From Trichosphaerium sp. ATCC 40318 (lineage: Eukaryota > Discosea > Flabellinia > Trichosidae): a stretch of 64,000 nt of DNA. Numbering within the stretch: the first letter of the stretch is position 1; each line of letters opens with the position of its first letter. The translations under genes and the position numbers were made by a program. Of the stretch, positions 11,379 to 22,826 are shown in pieces. The stretch spans positions 1-64,000 of the forward strand of contig JALMLS010000487.1 in assembly GCA_038496445.1 (NCBI GenBank). Reading direction: 5' to 3'. Below the pieces are notes generated by a model. That model saw nothing but the letters and a program-made list of their open reading frames with translations, was not told where the DNA came from and made no database searches.

Positions 11379-11981
11379 GTGAATTTTGGCGATAGTCTCT
11401 GAACAGTCATTGTTATGTGAATATCAACACCAGCCGGCAGTCTTTTTCTCCGACATGTCTTTGTTTAAAAACGTCTAAACCCTTTATTTAGGTACCAACA
11501 TAAAGAAAAGTTTCGAGAAATTACAACTGACTTCCTTCAGAGGTAAGTTTTACGCAATGGTTATTGTAATACTTCGCGTGTCATTTGAATTAATTGATTT
11601 TTTTTTTTTGGTTTTTGTTCTGTGTAGCACGTTTTTTATCACGTGTATACTGGAATATACATTTATTTTTAATGCACAAATGGTTGCATTATAGAACGCG
11701 GGATGGGTTTTGGGATTTTATCCCATATCCTCCGAAAAGACTTTTACTGCAAGAATAATTTTAAACCTATCAAATATTACTCTAGACACTTCCAAAGAAG
11801 CGCTCTAAGGATTCTACATCACTACCTCACCTGTTTCTACAAACTATTTAAATAGCATTACTAACGCTATATAAATATCAGTCGCTGATCTTCACAAACT
11901 AGCGGGGGCGGACGCACCACGAGTGCACAAATCAATGTCTTTAGCTAGCCGCTTGCGAACAAAATCTCAAATTCACTACAA
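11379..11981. other. Divergent intergenic region upstream of the VWA gene
   Basis: No gene was seen. It separates the minus-strand block from the plus-strand surface-protein block, so it probably holds two divergent promoters. A CACGTG lies at about 11639. Confidence 0.5.
11868..11877 (+). promoter_or_regulatory. TATA-like element of the VWA surface-protein gene
   Basis: The sequence TATATAAATA lies 105 bp upstream of the ATG at 11982, within a suitable distance for a TATA box plus a short 5' UTR. It is the best-formed TATA box I noticed beside a gene here, but A+T-rich DNA makes chance matches common. Confidence 0.45.
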
Positions 11982-14900
11982 ATGAGACAACTGCTCCTCC
12001 TGGCTATCCTTTTCTCTGTATCTTACGCTGCAGGACGTAATAGATTTACTGCTACAAATGTAGTCATTACAAACCGTCCATTTATCAACGTACGTTCCTG
12101 TTCCTGTATCCTAGTTTCTTCGACTTGTAGCAACTAGTTTGTTACCTTCTCAAGCTTGCCCTTTTACCCTTTTCATGTACTTATACGTTCTGTAGGGCGT
12201 GTTGGAAGCACAAACTATGTATTACGATAAACCAAACAAGCGCATCGCCTGGTACGTAGTTTTCTGGGTTGGGTCTATACCACACTTCTGGAGCTTCTAC
12301 TGAAGTCTTGGTATTTTTCTTTTCTGACTATTCACAGGACCTACAATGGTATTCAAGCCGGTTCGTTGAGTGAGGCATACATTTATGACGAGGTACGCTA
12401 TTTTTTTTGTCTCACACATTTAATACGGACATACAATCACCACCACAACTTACGAATGTTCGCTCTGTTTTTTTGGTTTGTTAATATTTGATATAGAATA
12501 TTCGCTTACGTAAGTGTTCCGACGCTTGCGAAGCTTTTGGTGAAGACAGAAACATACCAGATCTAGAATCTCAAGGAAGTACTATCGCTGCACGTGATGG
12601 CTGCCAAACATGTTATAATGAAAACACTAATGCTGATAATGGTGGAGTGGATACCTTATGTTTCAATGGCAACAATATTTGTTTGTACGAACATCTTTCA
12701 ATGGTCGTTCCACCTTTCACGTGATTTCACTGAAATCAAAAAAGTTGTTTTGTTTGTGATGCTTACGCTGGTGTAGGGTTGAATTTGCGAACGGAGAAAA
12801 ATGGAAGTTCAACGGTCAGATAACCACTGGCGCTTTCCTAGGAGATGCTTTCTTGGATTCTATTGCTGAAAAAAAGTACGCAACAACTTAACTTTGTACG
12901 GTGGCTGCTAACTTCGTGTTTTACTATAGAAAGCTACCTGGTGGTGGCGGATGTACCGATGAGTGTTCTCAAGTTTTTGATATCGTTGTGGTATTGGATG
13001 AATCAGGTTCTATTGACAACGAGGAGGCACGTGTTTATATTATTTAAAAAACACTTTATTGGTTCTGTATTATTCAAGTGTACCACATATGAAATAGAAG
13101 TGTTTGATAACTTGTGTTACAGTGGAAGAAATTAAAGGAGTTTGCTGAAAATCTTGTTAACGCTTTTGAAATTAGTCCAACTGGTGCTAACTTTGGTACT
13201 ATACTTGTTTCTTGCAGCGAATCCAAATTCTCTTATTTTTCTTTCTTTTTAGCTATCAAACTTTATTCTACTGTTGGTCGTAATCTCTTGTCAATGTCAG
13301 CCTCCAAGCAAACTATTTTGAATCAACTACGAAGTACGTTTTACTGAAGCCTTACTAATTAAGGATGACACTAACACTTTTTTCAACACTAGGTATTAGT
13401 AAAGTTAGCGAATACACTTGTATTGGATGCGGAATGCAACTTGCATATGAGGAGCTTCAACAAAACAATAGGCCAAACACTGTCGCCGTAGTTGTGGCAA
13501 TGACTGATGGTCGTAACAACCGCCCATGTCAGTTGAGTGCATGCGGCTGTAACCAGCCATGTGCCAATGACTGTTGTCGTGGAAAAGGACCGTAAGTGGT
13601 TTCCTTCTTTCGTCTTTGTTCTTGGCTAGTCTGCCTTACCTTCTGTTTAGTGTTTGGGGACCAGGCGGTACTGGTAATTGTGATAATTGTGGTGGTCGTG
13701 ATGAGCTTATATTTTGGACTGATAAGATAAGAGACGCTGGATACAAGATGGTATCTATTGGTGTTGGAGATAACTTATCAGAAGATGATCTAAAGCTCTT
13801 TACAAGCGAATGGCCTGCTGATCATATTGCCGTTGCTGGTACGCTAGCGTTATGATCACAAGTCTAGCCTAACTTTCTTTGTACTTCAGACTTCGCATCA
13901 CTTAATTCGAAACTCCAAGATATCCTCACAGTTATCTGTCCAGGTATGTCCATAGTTGTGGTACTTGTTATTAACGGCTAGTAGTAAATACTGTCAACGA
14001 CTGTGGTGCTGCTTGCAATGGCTTTTGTCACTGTGGACAAGAATGCACTTGTCCTAGTAGTTGTGAACCAAAGGACATGTGTCATACTGCCTCTTGTGTT
14101 GCCAACGCTGGTTTCGGATGTGTACAAGTACCAATAAAGTGTAACGATAACAATGCTTGCACCAAAGATACTTGCAACCCAAACAGTACGTTGTTTTACC
14201 TTCTTTTCCTTCTGGTTTGGCTAACGGTTATCCAGCGGGATGTGTATTCACCGACATTTCAAATCAGTGTAGCGACAACAGTGAGTGTACTGATAATACA
14301 TGTGACCCTGTTCTAGGAGTACGTTCACAAACAGTGTTCGTAAAGAAGTGCTAATGTACCTTTAGTGCGTTGTCAAAGATGTCAAGTGTGAACCTTCCCA
14401 TCAATGTCAAAAAACGTCTTGTAATCCTACCACTGGATGCCAGTCCGTAGCAATAACTGATCAAGATTGCAGAGACAGCGCACAAAGCCAATTCCAAACT
14501 GTTCGTTTTTTTTCTTTGTTTTTTATTGTTTTCCGAACCTATACAACTCACGTTTATGTAGGAATGCTGGATACATACTTGTGATAATGGCTGTAAACGT
14601 GAACGCAAAAACTGCACTGTTGATGGTAACAAATGTAAAAACTACGAATGTGATCCTAATATGGGTACGGAGAATGCACTTAAAAAAACACAAGTTATCA
14701 AACATACTAACTTACTTTATAAAGGATGCGTAGTCTCAGACGTAGATTGTGATCTGGGCGATCCGTGTAAGCTGTATTCATGTGATCGTAAGTTTAACTA
14801 CAGTGATATTGGGTATCGCTATGAAAGACTAATAGTTCTCTAGCGAAGGTTGGCTGCCAAGAACGGCCAAAAACTTGTGATGATGGTCTAGTTTGTACTA

Positions 14901-16424
14901 CTGACACGTGTACAAATGGCATGTGTGATAACGTCAATCGAGATTGTGATAGGTGCACACTCTTGACCGGTACAGAGGTTGATTGCGATCAAGTATTCAG
15001 AGATGAACTAGATGTACCTGCTGAACTTTTGTAATACACGGTTTTGATGTTCTTCTTAGGCCAACAAGTGTCAAGCTACCTTCTGCGATATCAACGGTTC
15101 TAGTGATGTTCCAGAAGAAAACTGCAGAATCAGAGATACTACTCCTGACTGTAACTCGTACGAATTGCTTAAAAAAAATGAGAAAAACAGTTTCTAATAT
15201 GACCTAGCAACTCTGAATGCATTATTGACACGTGTGATACGGCTACAGGAGAGTGTGTTGCAACACCTAAAGTATGTGAAAGCAATAGTAAGTGTATCAT
15301 AGACGGTTGTGACCCAAAGACTGGATGTACAACAGAACCTGTTGTTTGTGATAAGAGAAATGAATGCGAAACTGCAAGATGTGATCCGTAAGTAGCTTTT
15401 TGTTTTCTCAATCACGTGATTTATAACTTTCTTTTAGTGCTAATGGATGTGTTTTTGAGAAATTGGATTGTAATGGAACAGACAAGTGTTTGATCTACTC
15501 TTGTGATAACTCCAAGGGTTGCCTAAATGAGACGAAGTGCTTGCCACCAAATAATTGTTTTGAGGCCCTTTGTGATCCATTAACTGGAGAGTGTTCATTC
15601 AAAAGCCTTTGTGATGATGGAAGCAAGTACGTAGTAGAAAGAACAATAGAAATTGGCACTCTTCACTTGACTAACACCATTTTCTAGCTGTACCATTGAT
15701 ACATGTGATACCACAAATGATCCTTTAGGTGTCTGTGTAAACACTCCTATAAATGAAACTGAAGTTTGTAACGACTTCAGCGGTTGTACAAGAGATTATT
15801 GCGAGTAAGTTGTAATAGTCTACACCTATTTTTCTTGCAATCAAACTCTAACCTTTTTATTTCAAGTCCTCAGCTAGGATGTATAAATGAGTACCAAGAA
15901 TGTCCTAACTTTAACGTTACTATTCCTTGCCAAACTGGCGCTAAATGCCACCCGTAAGTATTGACAGCTGCCTAACTTTTTTCGTTAAACACCTGTACAT
16001 TCTAACCTCTTCTACTTAGAACTTTGGGATGTCGCATTGCCAACATTGAATGTCCTCCTAAAGATAAATGTCACGTATCCAACTGCGTCTTCTAGTAAGT
16101 TCTAGTTCATTTTAAACACTGTTAGCTTATACCCCTTTCAGCAATGCTACTGATACAAAACCAGCGGAGAATATTTGTGAACAAAGTTTTGTGGATTCAA
16201 CAATATGCGTTCTTGGTGATGGAGCTGTAACAGGGATTTCTATTGGTGCAGGTGTACTCGCTGTAATTATCATTGCTGTCATTGTTGCTCTCGTTCTTGC
16301 TTCTTTAGCTGCTGCTAAAGCTTTCCAAGTACTTACTGCTGATGGGCTTGCCAGCGGTGGTGCTCAAACATCTCAAATATTCAAACCTGATGGTGTTGAG
16401 GGAGAGAGCCAAATCTTTGCTTAG
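11982..16424 (+). CDS. VWA-domain, Cys-repeat type I membrane protein
   Basis: The ATG at 11982 gives a signal peptide (MRQLLLLAILFSVSYAAG). Many exons follow. A von Willebrand factor A domain starts with the strand FDIVVVLDESGSID (about 12980-13020), whose DxSGS is the MIDAS metal site, and continues through VAVVVAMTDGR to YKMVSIGVGD. After it, roughly 14000-16190 encodes a long series of ~24-residue cysteine modules with the pattern C-x-D-x-x-x-C-T-x-D-x-C-D, like the Dictyostelium extracellular-matrix (CTDC) repeats. A single membrane helix (AVIIIAVIVALVLASLAAA, about 16255-16315) precedes a short cytosolic tail ending at 16424. Polyadenylation-like AATAAA sites follow near 16487. Expected role: adhesion or matrix binding at the surface. 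Confidence 0.8.
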
Positions 16425-17381
16425 TTAGTTAAAAAACCTATTTGCGAAAACCAAAGAACCGTAATAACCCAAAAAGTTGTAGAATCAATAAAAAATCAAA
16501 GCCAATAAAACAGTTTTTTTATCAGGAATAACACGTGATATACAAATACAACGTAACACACTAAACCACTCGATGTAGCTATTTTAACGAAACATCAAGT
16601 ACTTTACCAACTAATCTATCAGCAAGAAGTGCAATGAAGCTTAACAAATAACACCTCAAACTTTCATTAAGCCAAGTGCAAGCGTACTATTTGCTACAGT
16701 CACAAAGTTGATTTACTCTAAAAAGACTTAACGATACCTGTTTCTCTTATACTAAAAGAGCTTTCACTATCATTCCACTTGAAAAGTACAATATCAATAA
16801 CCGACTTTGCTTGTTAAAAATGTAAAAGATACAGAAGTACCAACAGGATTTTATGCGCAGTGCATTTATAAAACCAACTGAGTTCTATACTCAAGTTTAT
16901 CACGGTAACAAAGTGCCTCAAAAATGGTCATTGCTCTCCGAACTAATCACTTATAAGAACGCCGCTAAAACCATTATGTGAAAACCTAAAAATTGAGAAA
17001 GTGCCCACCAAACAATGGTCTTAAAAAACAGCAATGAAGCTTGACTTGCTGTTAATAGTGTTTTTCTATGGTAAGTGAGAGTTGAAAAGTACAAAAAAAA
17101 TTGCTTTACTTTTTTTGAGCTCTACGAATAAGTAACGGCCTTGGTACCTGTCCTATCCGAGACCATTGTTTTGGGCACTTTCTCAAGTTTTAGGTCACAG
17201 TGGATTGTCTGTGGTTTTGGCAACGAATAAGTAGCCTTGGTACCTGGTACATAGGTGTTGCCTGCCCGAGACTAGAACATTGTTTTGTTGACACGTTTTC
17301 AGTATTGTGTTATGGAGTTTTTTGCATTCAATTGTTGTGTCGCACAGAATCCATAACCTCACATCTGTGCTTGAAGTAACA
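16425..17381. other. Intergenic region with local repeats and a signal-peptide exon relic
   Basis: No intact gene was seen. At 17034 an ATG opens MKLDLLLIVFFY, followed by a GTAAGT donor. It resembles the start of the secreted protein at 17382 and is probably a dead or alternative first exon. Two imperfect direct copies containing GCCTTGGTACCTG occur at about 17125-17175 and 17225-17290. An inverted pair is listed separately. Confidence 0.45.
16985..17193. repeat. Short inverted repeat (~33-bp arms)
   Basis: The stretch from about 16985 to 17017 (containing GAGAAAGTGCCCACCAAACA) recurs as its near-perfect reverse complement at about 17160-17193. The arms are about 140 bp apart and enclose the MKLDLLL exon relic. 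This could be a miniature element's terminal repeats or a local fold-back. Confidence 0.45.
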
Positions 17382-18080
17382 ATGAAGCTCTTCTTTAACC
17401 TACTCCTGGTTCTGCTACTAGCAACGCAAACCATCGCTTTTGAACTGTCAATACACAACGAATCGCCTTCTATTGCTACGTTTCAAGTGTTTAGAAACGT
17501 GACCTTCAAAGACACTGATCCCTTGAAGCCTTATCCAGTTTTCTCGCAAAAACTACCTCTGAACTTCTCTTGGGACATTAAACCTGTCGATGTAACAGAC
17601 TACGTTGCCGTTTCAGCAGGTAAGTCAATACTTTACTCTCAACGACGAAGTATAACGAATGCGCTTATCCTTCCTTTAGACACCGAATCCGGGTACATAG
17701 AGTATCACCTACCTCTTGTTTTTGGCAAAGAGTACAAAGTCTCGTTTGTACCGAATTATCCAAGTCTTTTTGAGTTTAAGATGCTCGATAATATACCCAA
17801 CAGCGAAGACTCTGTAACTGTTAAGTTCCCTCCTTACTACCCAATTCAACACAGCTTTAAAGTCGGGATAACTTGGCTGAAAGAAGATAAAAAAGAGTCT
17901 TATTGGACAGCACAGAGCAGCGTTCGTGCTAATACACTTGTAACTGTCACACCTCATAGTATCTTTAACGTTAAGACAGACACAACAAAATTTCCAGGAT
18001 GTTTCTTTGACTTTACTCGCAGTAATCTAGGAGAAGCAACACTCACCGATGGCGGAGAATGGGAATGCAAGTTAATGTAA
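17382..18080 (+). CDS. Secreted protein, unknown family
   Basis: An uninterrupted frame reaches 18080. I place the start at 17382 because the next residues form a clear signal peptide (MKLFFNLLLVLLLATQTIAF); the frame is open upstream but that part lacks character. The mature part is ~210 residues, rich in beta-strand-like alternation, with N-glycosylation sites (NES, NVT, NFS) and few cysteines. Positions 17620-17679 look like a 60-bp intron (GTAAGT ... TTTAG). The length is a multiple of three and it has no stop, so it could be spliced or retained without breaking the frame. No family is recognised. It lies between two larger surface-protein genes, which suits an extracellular role. Confidence 0.6.
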   Translation: MKLFFNLLLVLLLATQTIAFELSIHNESPSIATFQVFRNVTFKDTDPLKPYPVFSQKLPLNFSWDIKPVDVTDYVAVSAGKSILYSQRRSITNALILPLDTESGYIEYHLPLVFGKEYKVSFVPNYPSLFEFKMLDNIPNSEDSVTVKFPPYYPIQHSFKVGITWLKEDKKESYWTAQSSVRANTLVTVTPHSIFNVKTDTTKFPGCFFDFTRSNLGEATLTDGGEWECKLM

Positions 18081-18259
18081 AACTCAATAAACAATTCACC
18101 CCACAATATTGTATTGTTCGCCATTGTAGACTTTGTTACTACCGAATCCGCCGGCCAAATCTCGTTTTCATGATACTTTAAATTGTTTCCATGTGCTACC
18201 TTGGTGTTCGGTGTTCAGATGTGCTCAATAATAAACTAATTTTACACTTTTTGCAATAG

Positions 18260-18655
18260 CCAGCTTTGGATTGTCCGTTCTCTTACAAAATTTATGCAGG
18301 TGTAAGATGGTTGAAATAGCTTGCGGACAGCGACTGGATTGCTCTATCTAGTTGGGAATCAGATCAACCAGTGTTTGTGGACTTTGGTGCAGTTACAAAG
18401 GCCATTGCAGCCTATGTTAGGACGAAATTCCCTGACAGAGAATTCAACTTTTTCTATGTTTGTGGTGGAGGTTCGTTGTTTAGTTTTAACATATTCCAAG
18501 TTCTCATTTATGGCTTAGATTTGTTTCTGCGATGCAGACTGTTCTTTCATTCTAGTATGGTGTATGTGGCCTCTCAAGGCCTGGATTTAAAATGACAGAA
18601 TACCAAGCAGATACACTTAAGAAACAGAAAGATAACGAAAAAAGGTAATTTACTT
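18260..18655 (+). pseudogene. Fragment of an NMNAT-like adenylyltransferase
   Basis: One frame reads KMVEIAC and the next reads ADSDWIALSSWESDQP, which together resemble the C-terminal half of nicotinamide-mononucleotide adenylyltransferases (helix, then [AS]DSDWI-x-WE). These lie in different frames, so a single-base shift separates them near 18320. The frame then continues FGAVTKAIAAYVRT and FYVCGG and, after a putative intron, YGVCGLSRPGF. The nucleotide-binding start of the enzyme (GSFxPxHxGH) was not found upstream. It is most likely a broken partial copy. Confidence 0.4.
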
Positions 18656-19380
18656 TTCAAACTTACAATCCTTGGCACAAGGCTAACCGCAGGTACAGTA
18701 ACAAGGTGTAGATTTGAGTAACAGTCTTTGTGAACACGTTTAATGAAAAAGTGTTCACAAAGAAATGGTTTTAAATTCAGTGATCATTACTTAACTGCCA
18801 CACTGTAAAGAAGTAAAAGATCCAATAAGCAAAGCACAAATGCTATCACCAAATGTAGTGCGTAACAATCAAACTACGCTGATTTGGCTTCCTTGCGAAC
18901 TTGTACACGTGATATGTTAGCATAAGACATCTGTGTGCTACTTTAACTAACATGCTTTTTCAGGCAATTTTGGGTGTTTTAAAGATACTTTAACATTATC
19001 AAGTACCTGCAGTGCTTTAAACAAAGTGATAGCGCATGACTCTTTATGGAGAGGTACTAATCACACGTCACGTGTTGTTTAAAATTATACGACTACGGTT
19101 AAAAACTACTAGCTTTGATGAACTCAAGATGGGGCCACGTAATAAAACAACAGTCGGAGAGCTATTTTCAAGCTTTTAAAAGACTTCATAGAGTACGTCA
19201 CTGAAATCCGTTTCACATGACGTTTTCTTACAAGCTTAGTGTCAACAGAAAGTACATGCAAATAGTAATATGTATCATTGTGAAGACGACAAGACCATTT
19301 TTATTTACGTTCGTAAGTGCTCTTTTTTCAAAAAGTGTTAACAATTTCTGCTGTATGTGACCCTAAACGTACATGTTACT
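18656..19380. other. Intergenic region, no gene seen
   Basis: No splice-linked coding exons were found. CACGTG occurs at about 18907 and 19068. Confidence 0.45.
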
Positions 19381-19520
19381 ATGGTGAAGCTTTGGTTTGG
19401 TTTAGTAGTATTGCTACTTCACAATGTGACAGTTCAAGCGTATATTACGGATCATTATCTTTACTTCAAATTTCCAAAAAGTTGTATGCGTCTTTCTTCA
19501 ACCCATGTTATACCTAAAGC
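19381..19520 (+). other. Signal-peptide-like exon fragment
   Basis: An ATG at 19381 begins MVKLWFGLVVLLLHNVTVQA, a good signal peptide, then a short polar stretch that runs antisense into the 3' end of the LRR gene. It may be the truncated start of a secreted-protein gene related in style to the one at 17382. Confidence 0.25.
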
Positions 19521-20150
19521 CTCAACAGCTTGTTTTGTAATCTTGCTTCTCTCCACATGCCTGATGTTGATAGATTTTAGCGACTTCAAGTGTTTCAAGC
19601 ATGAGTTTGTAAGCTTAGGACACAGCACAAGCTCAAGATGTTCAAGATTTACCAAGTGTTTGAAACCTTCGTCTGTAATATTACAAGCGCCCAAATAAAG
19701 GCTTTTTACATTTATCAATGATTTGATGTCATCACCTGTAATTGATTTGGCAAAATAAATGCGTACTTCATGAACATTTCCAAGATGCTTAAGCCACTCC
19801 TTTTGTGGGTGTAGGAGTGCAATTGAGTGCACACCAGCAAGTGCTTTTATTCCTTCGACAGTAATTTTATTACAGGAAATAATATCTATAAAGTGTACAT
19901 CTTTGAGTGCCTTTAATGAAACATCAGTTATATTTGTTGACGCCAGGCTAATTTCGCGGATACTCCTGAAACGTATCTCGTTCATTATGTCGGTAACTGG
20001 TTCATTATTTGTCCATTTTCGTTTGTCAACTGGAACCACTGCTCCAAAGCGTATAACACTCGCTATTGGAGTTAACAGACGCACTAGCCTACAAACTCTA
20101 GTTTCGCCGTTGTAAACAATTGTTTGGAAACCAACGTTTCGGATGTCCAC
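19461..20150 (-). CDS. Leucine-rich-repeat protein (5' end uncertain)
   Basis: An open frame of 229 codons encodes tandem short leucine-rich repeats. Units such as IREISLASTNITDVSLKALK, VKSLYLGACNITDEGFKHL and LEHLELVLCPKLTNSCLKHL have the LxxLxLxxCxxITDxxLxxL pattern of the cysteine-containing LRR found in F-box/AMN1-type proteins. The frame begins at a GTG, so either an upstream exon is missing or translation starts at the internal ATG near 19990. The next gene on the opposite strand begins only 72 bp away, leaving little room for an upstream exon, so 5' truncation is possible. Degenerate relatives lie at 22980-23310 and 62520-62815. Role: probably protein binding, unknown partner. Confidence 0.6.
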   Translation of the reverse strand: MDIRNVGFQTIVYNGETRVCRLVRLLTPIASVIRFGAVVPVDKRKWTNNEPVTDIMNEIRFRSIREISLASTNITDVSLKALKDVHFIDIISCNKITVEGIKALAGVHSIALLHPQKEWLKHLGNVHEVRIYFAKSITGDDIKSLINVKSLYLGACNITDEGFKHLVNLEHLELVLCPKLTNSCLKHLKSLKSINIRHVERSKITKQAVEALGITWVEERRIQLFGNLK

Positions 20151-20222
20151 TTTTTTTAGAAATCACGTGTACCTAATTTTGTGATGTTTTTTCAAACCCA
20201 CCGTCTTTACATCCACAACACC

Positions 20223-22826
20223 ATGGTTTCTTTAAGTTTTTGGTTAATATTATTGGGATGCTTATCTTTTACAAAATGCTGTGTGACGCTTTCTCCAGGC
20301 GACAATATAGATACTGCTGTACGTACAAGCGAAAAACAAACTAAAAAAAAAACCCAATTTTACACTGTAGTCATCCATACTCTAAGGCGTCTGAATGTAT
20401 TCTACTTCGTAATGGCGAATACGAAGAATTAGAATTAAGCAATGAACGTAATTTGGATATCCGAGCATTTGATACTATTAACCCAAACGCACGTGTTTTC
20501 ACAGATAAATGAAACGATTAGTTTTCCTCTTACAGAAACAAATGTAATGATAGGTCGTTTTCACTTTGGTCAGCTTAGATGGGTGCTCTAATATCTCCTT
20601 CTCGTTTGTGACTATTAAAGGCGACGAATTACCTCTCGTTGAAATGTTAGACGGTACGTCACCAACAGTTTTTTCAGTATTAAACTACTTTGTTGTAGAC
20701 GCTGCAGATATAACATTTGATCACGTGACATTTACATACACTAACAGCGCGGACAGAACGTAAGCATGGATTAAAATTAGAAAAAATCACAAGTCTTACA
20801 ACGAATAAGGCTTATAGAGATAGACGCGGGCGTTTCAGGTGAGTACTTTAATTAAAAAAAAACAGCAACATTGGGAATATTCCAAATTTTAAAACAGGTA
20901 CAACGCCGACAGCTGACAATAGCTACTACTTCAAGAATGTGCTGATTGAGACACAATCTAATACAAACAAAAATATTGGATTCTTAGTAGTATCAGGCCA
21001 TGTCTTTGTTACAGATAGTATATTAAATAGTAGCTTCAAAGGTATTTGGTTGAACCTTGATTGTTGTGTATTTTTGTTGATGACTGCAGAGGTATTTATA
21101 ACCACAAGAGCAGATAATGCGTACATATACATCGACCGTTCTCGTATTTATGGTGGGGGAGCAGGAGTAGATACAGTATTCGAGTAAGCATACAAATTGA
21201 AACAATTATATCATAAAGTCATACTCTTGTAGGTGCTTGAAAGATGCTCATTTCAGGATATCAAATACACTGATTACAGGAGCACCTAAAAGTAAGTGCA
21301 GTAGCTACGTCAAGGATAAACTTTGGATTACAACAGCTTCTGCTTTTTTACCAGTTTTTATCGATTTTTGACGCTTGGAACATAGTAATGAATACAAAAT
21401 GTGTGGACGATGAAGGAAGTTTTGAGATAGAATCTTGTACGTTCGGATTAGGTACAACCAAAGTGTATATTTTGTTATAAACAGTTTTTTGTAGGTTCCG
21501 AAAACATCACCCCAAACTTTGAACCAACAAAGTTCACCAATATATTAACTACAGCAATTGGTACAACTAGTGGTTCTGTAATGCACGTGGATCAGAGTGT
21601 ATTTGCGGACGCAAAAGAAAACGACTATAATATCGTATCAGATTCCGTGTTTAACTTCCAAGGTTAATCTACGCCCTTTTGCAACTATGTTAATTAAAAC
21701 TTTAGGCACGGTTCAAACTGGTGTTCCACTATACGACATAAGCACGTGTTTTAAAGTCTATCATTTGTGATATATTAATATTAAGTTTTAAAACTAGACA
21801 ATAATGTCAGGATTGAAGGGTTCATTGATATTGGCGCTTTCCAAACAGTATGTACATAGTTGATTTGTTTATAGTGTTGATTACTGTTTATTAGCGACTT
21901 CCTCCAACCTTGGCTGTGCCAACTTCACAACCTACCATCCCTTCACCAACAATGAAACCCACAACACAGTCACCTACAAGCGCGGGTCCTACTGCTACAC
22001 CGACAACAAACCCACCTACACACACTTGTAGTACTGTACCGCCAACAGAGCACTTTATATGTGCGGCAGGTCCGTTGTCTCCCTTACATTTAATGTGTTA
22101 TTTATTTAAACAAGGTGTGTGGCGTGTTAATGTTGATGTATTGCTATCAAATGACTCTATTTGGCATGGACGATTTGAAGTAAATAGTAACTTTACAGTC
22201 ACTGGTGATGTTGTTTTAAAGAAAAACACAACAATTACAGTAAAAGGTCACAATCCTCAATGGAAAATCACGAACATTAACTCCTTTTTATCAAGGTTGT
22301 ATGAATATATTTGGTGAGATAACAGTTTCTGATGACGGGGTACAACATGGACAGGTATTTACTCATTTTATTGACACCTCGTTATTCTTTACGCGGTTGA
22401 AGGCTGCTTTAACGCCAATAATTGAGTTGTATATCTTTTCAAAACCGTCGAGTTGTCCAGGCTTTGCCAATAGTACTCACCGTTTTTTTTTGTTTAAGAG
22501 CGTTGACTTTATTGACTATGATTTAATTAAAACCTGTGTTCATGTTCCAGCAAACATAAACGTAGTACCTAATACAGACTGTGCCAGAAAAATATATGCT
22601 GAAACCCTCGATGATCGCAAAGGTAAGTGACCTTGTATTTCACTAGCACTTCAAATACATAATGGCTTGTTTTCTTGCAGGAAGCATTGACATTGTGTTT
22701 TCAATTCGGAATGATTGTGGAAGTTCCTTAAGTGTAGCAGCAGCAGTTGGCATTTCTATTTCTTGCATAATTTTAGCGATAGTGATTGTAATTCTTATTT
22801 ACTTTGTAATAAAGGCCAAGTGGTAA
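20223..22826 (+). CDS. Thr/Pro-rich surface membrane protein, multi-exon
   Basis: The ATG at 20223 starts a signal peptide (MVSLSFWLILLGCLSFTKC). Many short exons follow. The ectodomain from 20560 to 21660 reads as successive strand-turn units (SFSFVTIKGDE, DITFDHVTFTYTN, SGHVFVTDSIL, AYIYIDRSRIYGGG), like a right-handed parallel beta-helix. At 21910-22060 comes a mucin-like Thr/Pro/Ser stretch (QPTIPSPTMKPTTQSPT), then a second globular part. The end is a single membrane helix (ISISCIILAIVIVILIYFVI) and a KAKW tail, stop TAA at 22824-22826. Expected to be a cell-surface or adhesion protein. Internal joins are approximate. Confidence 0.6.
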
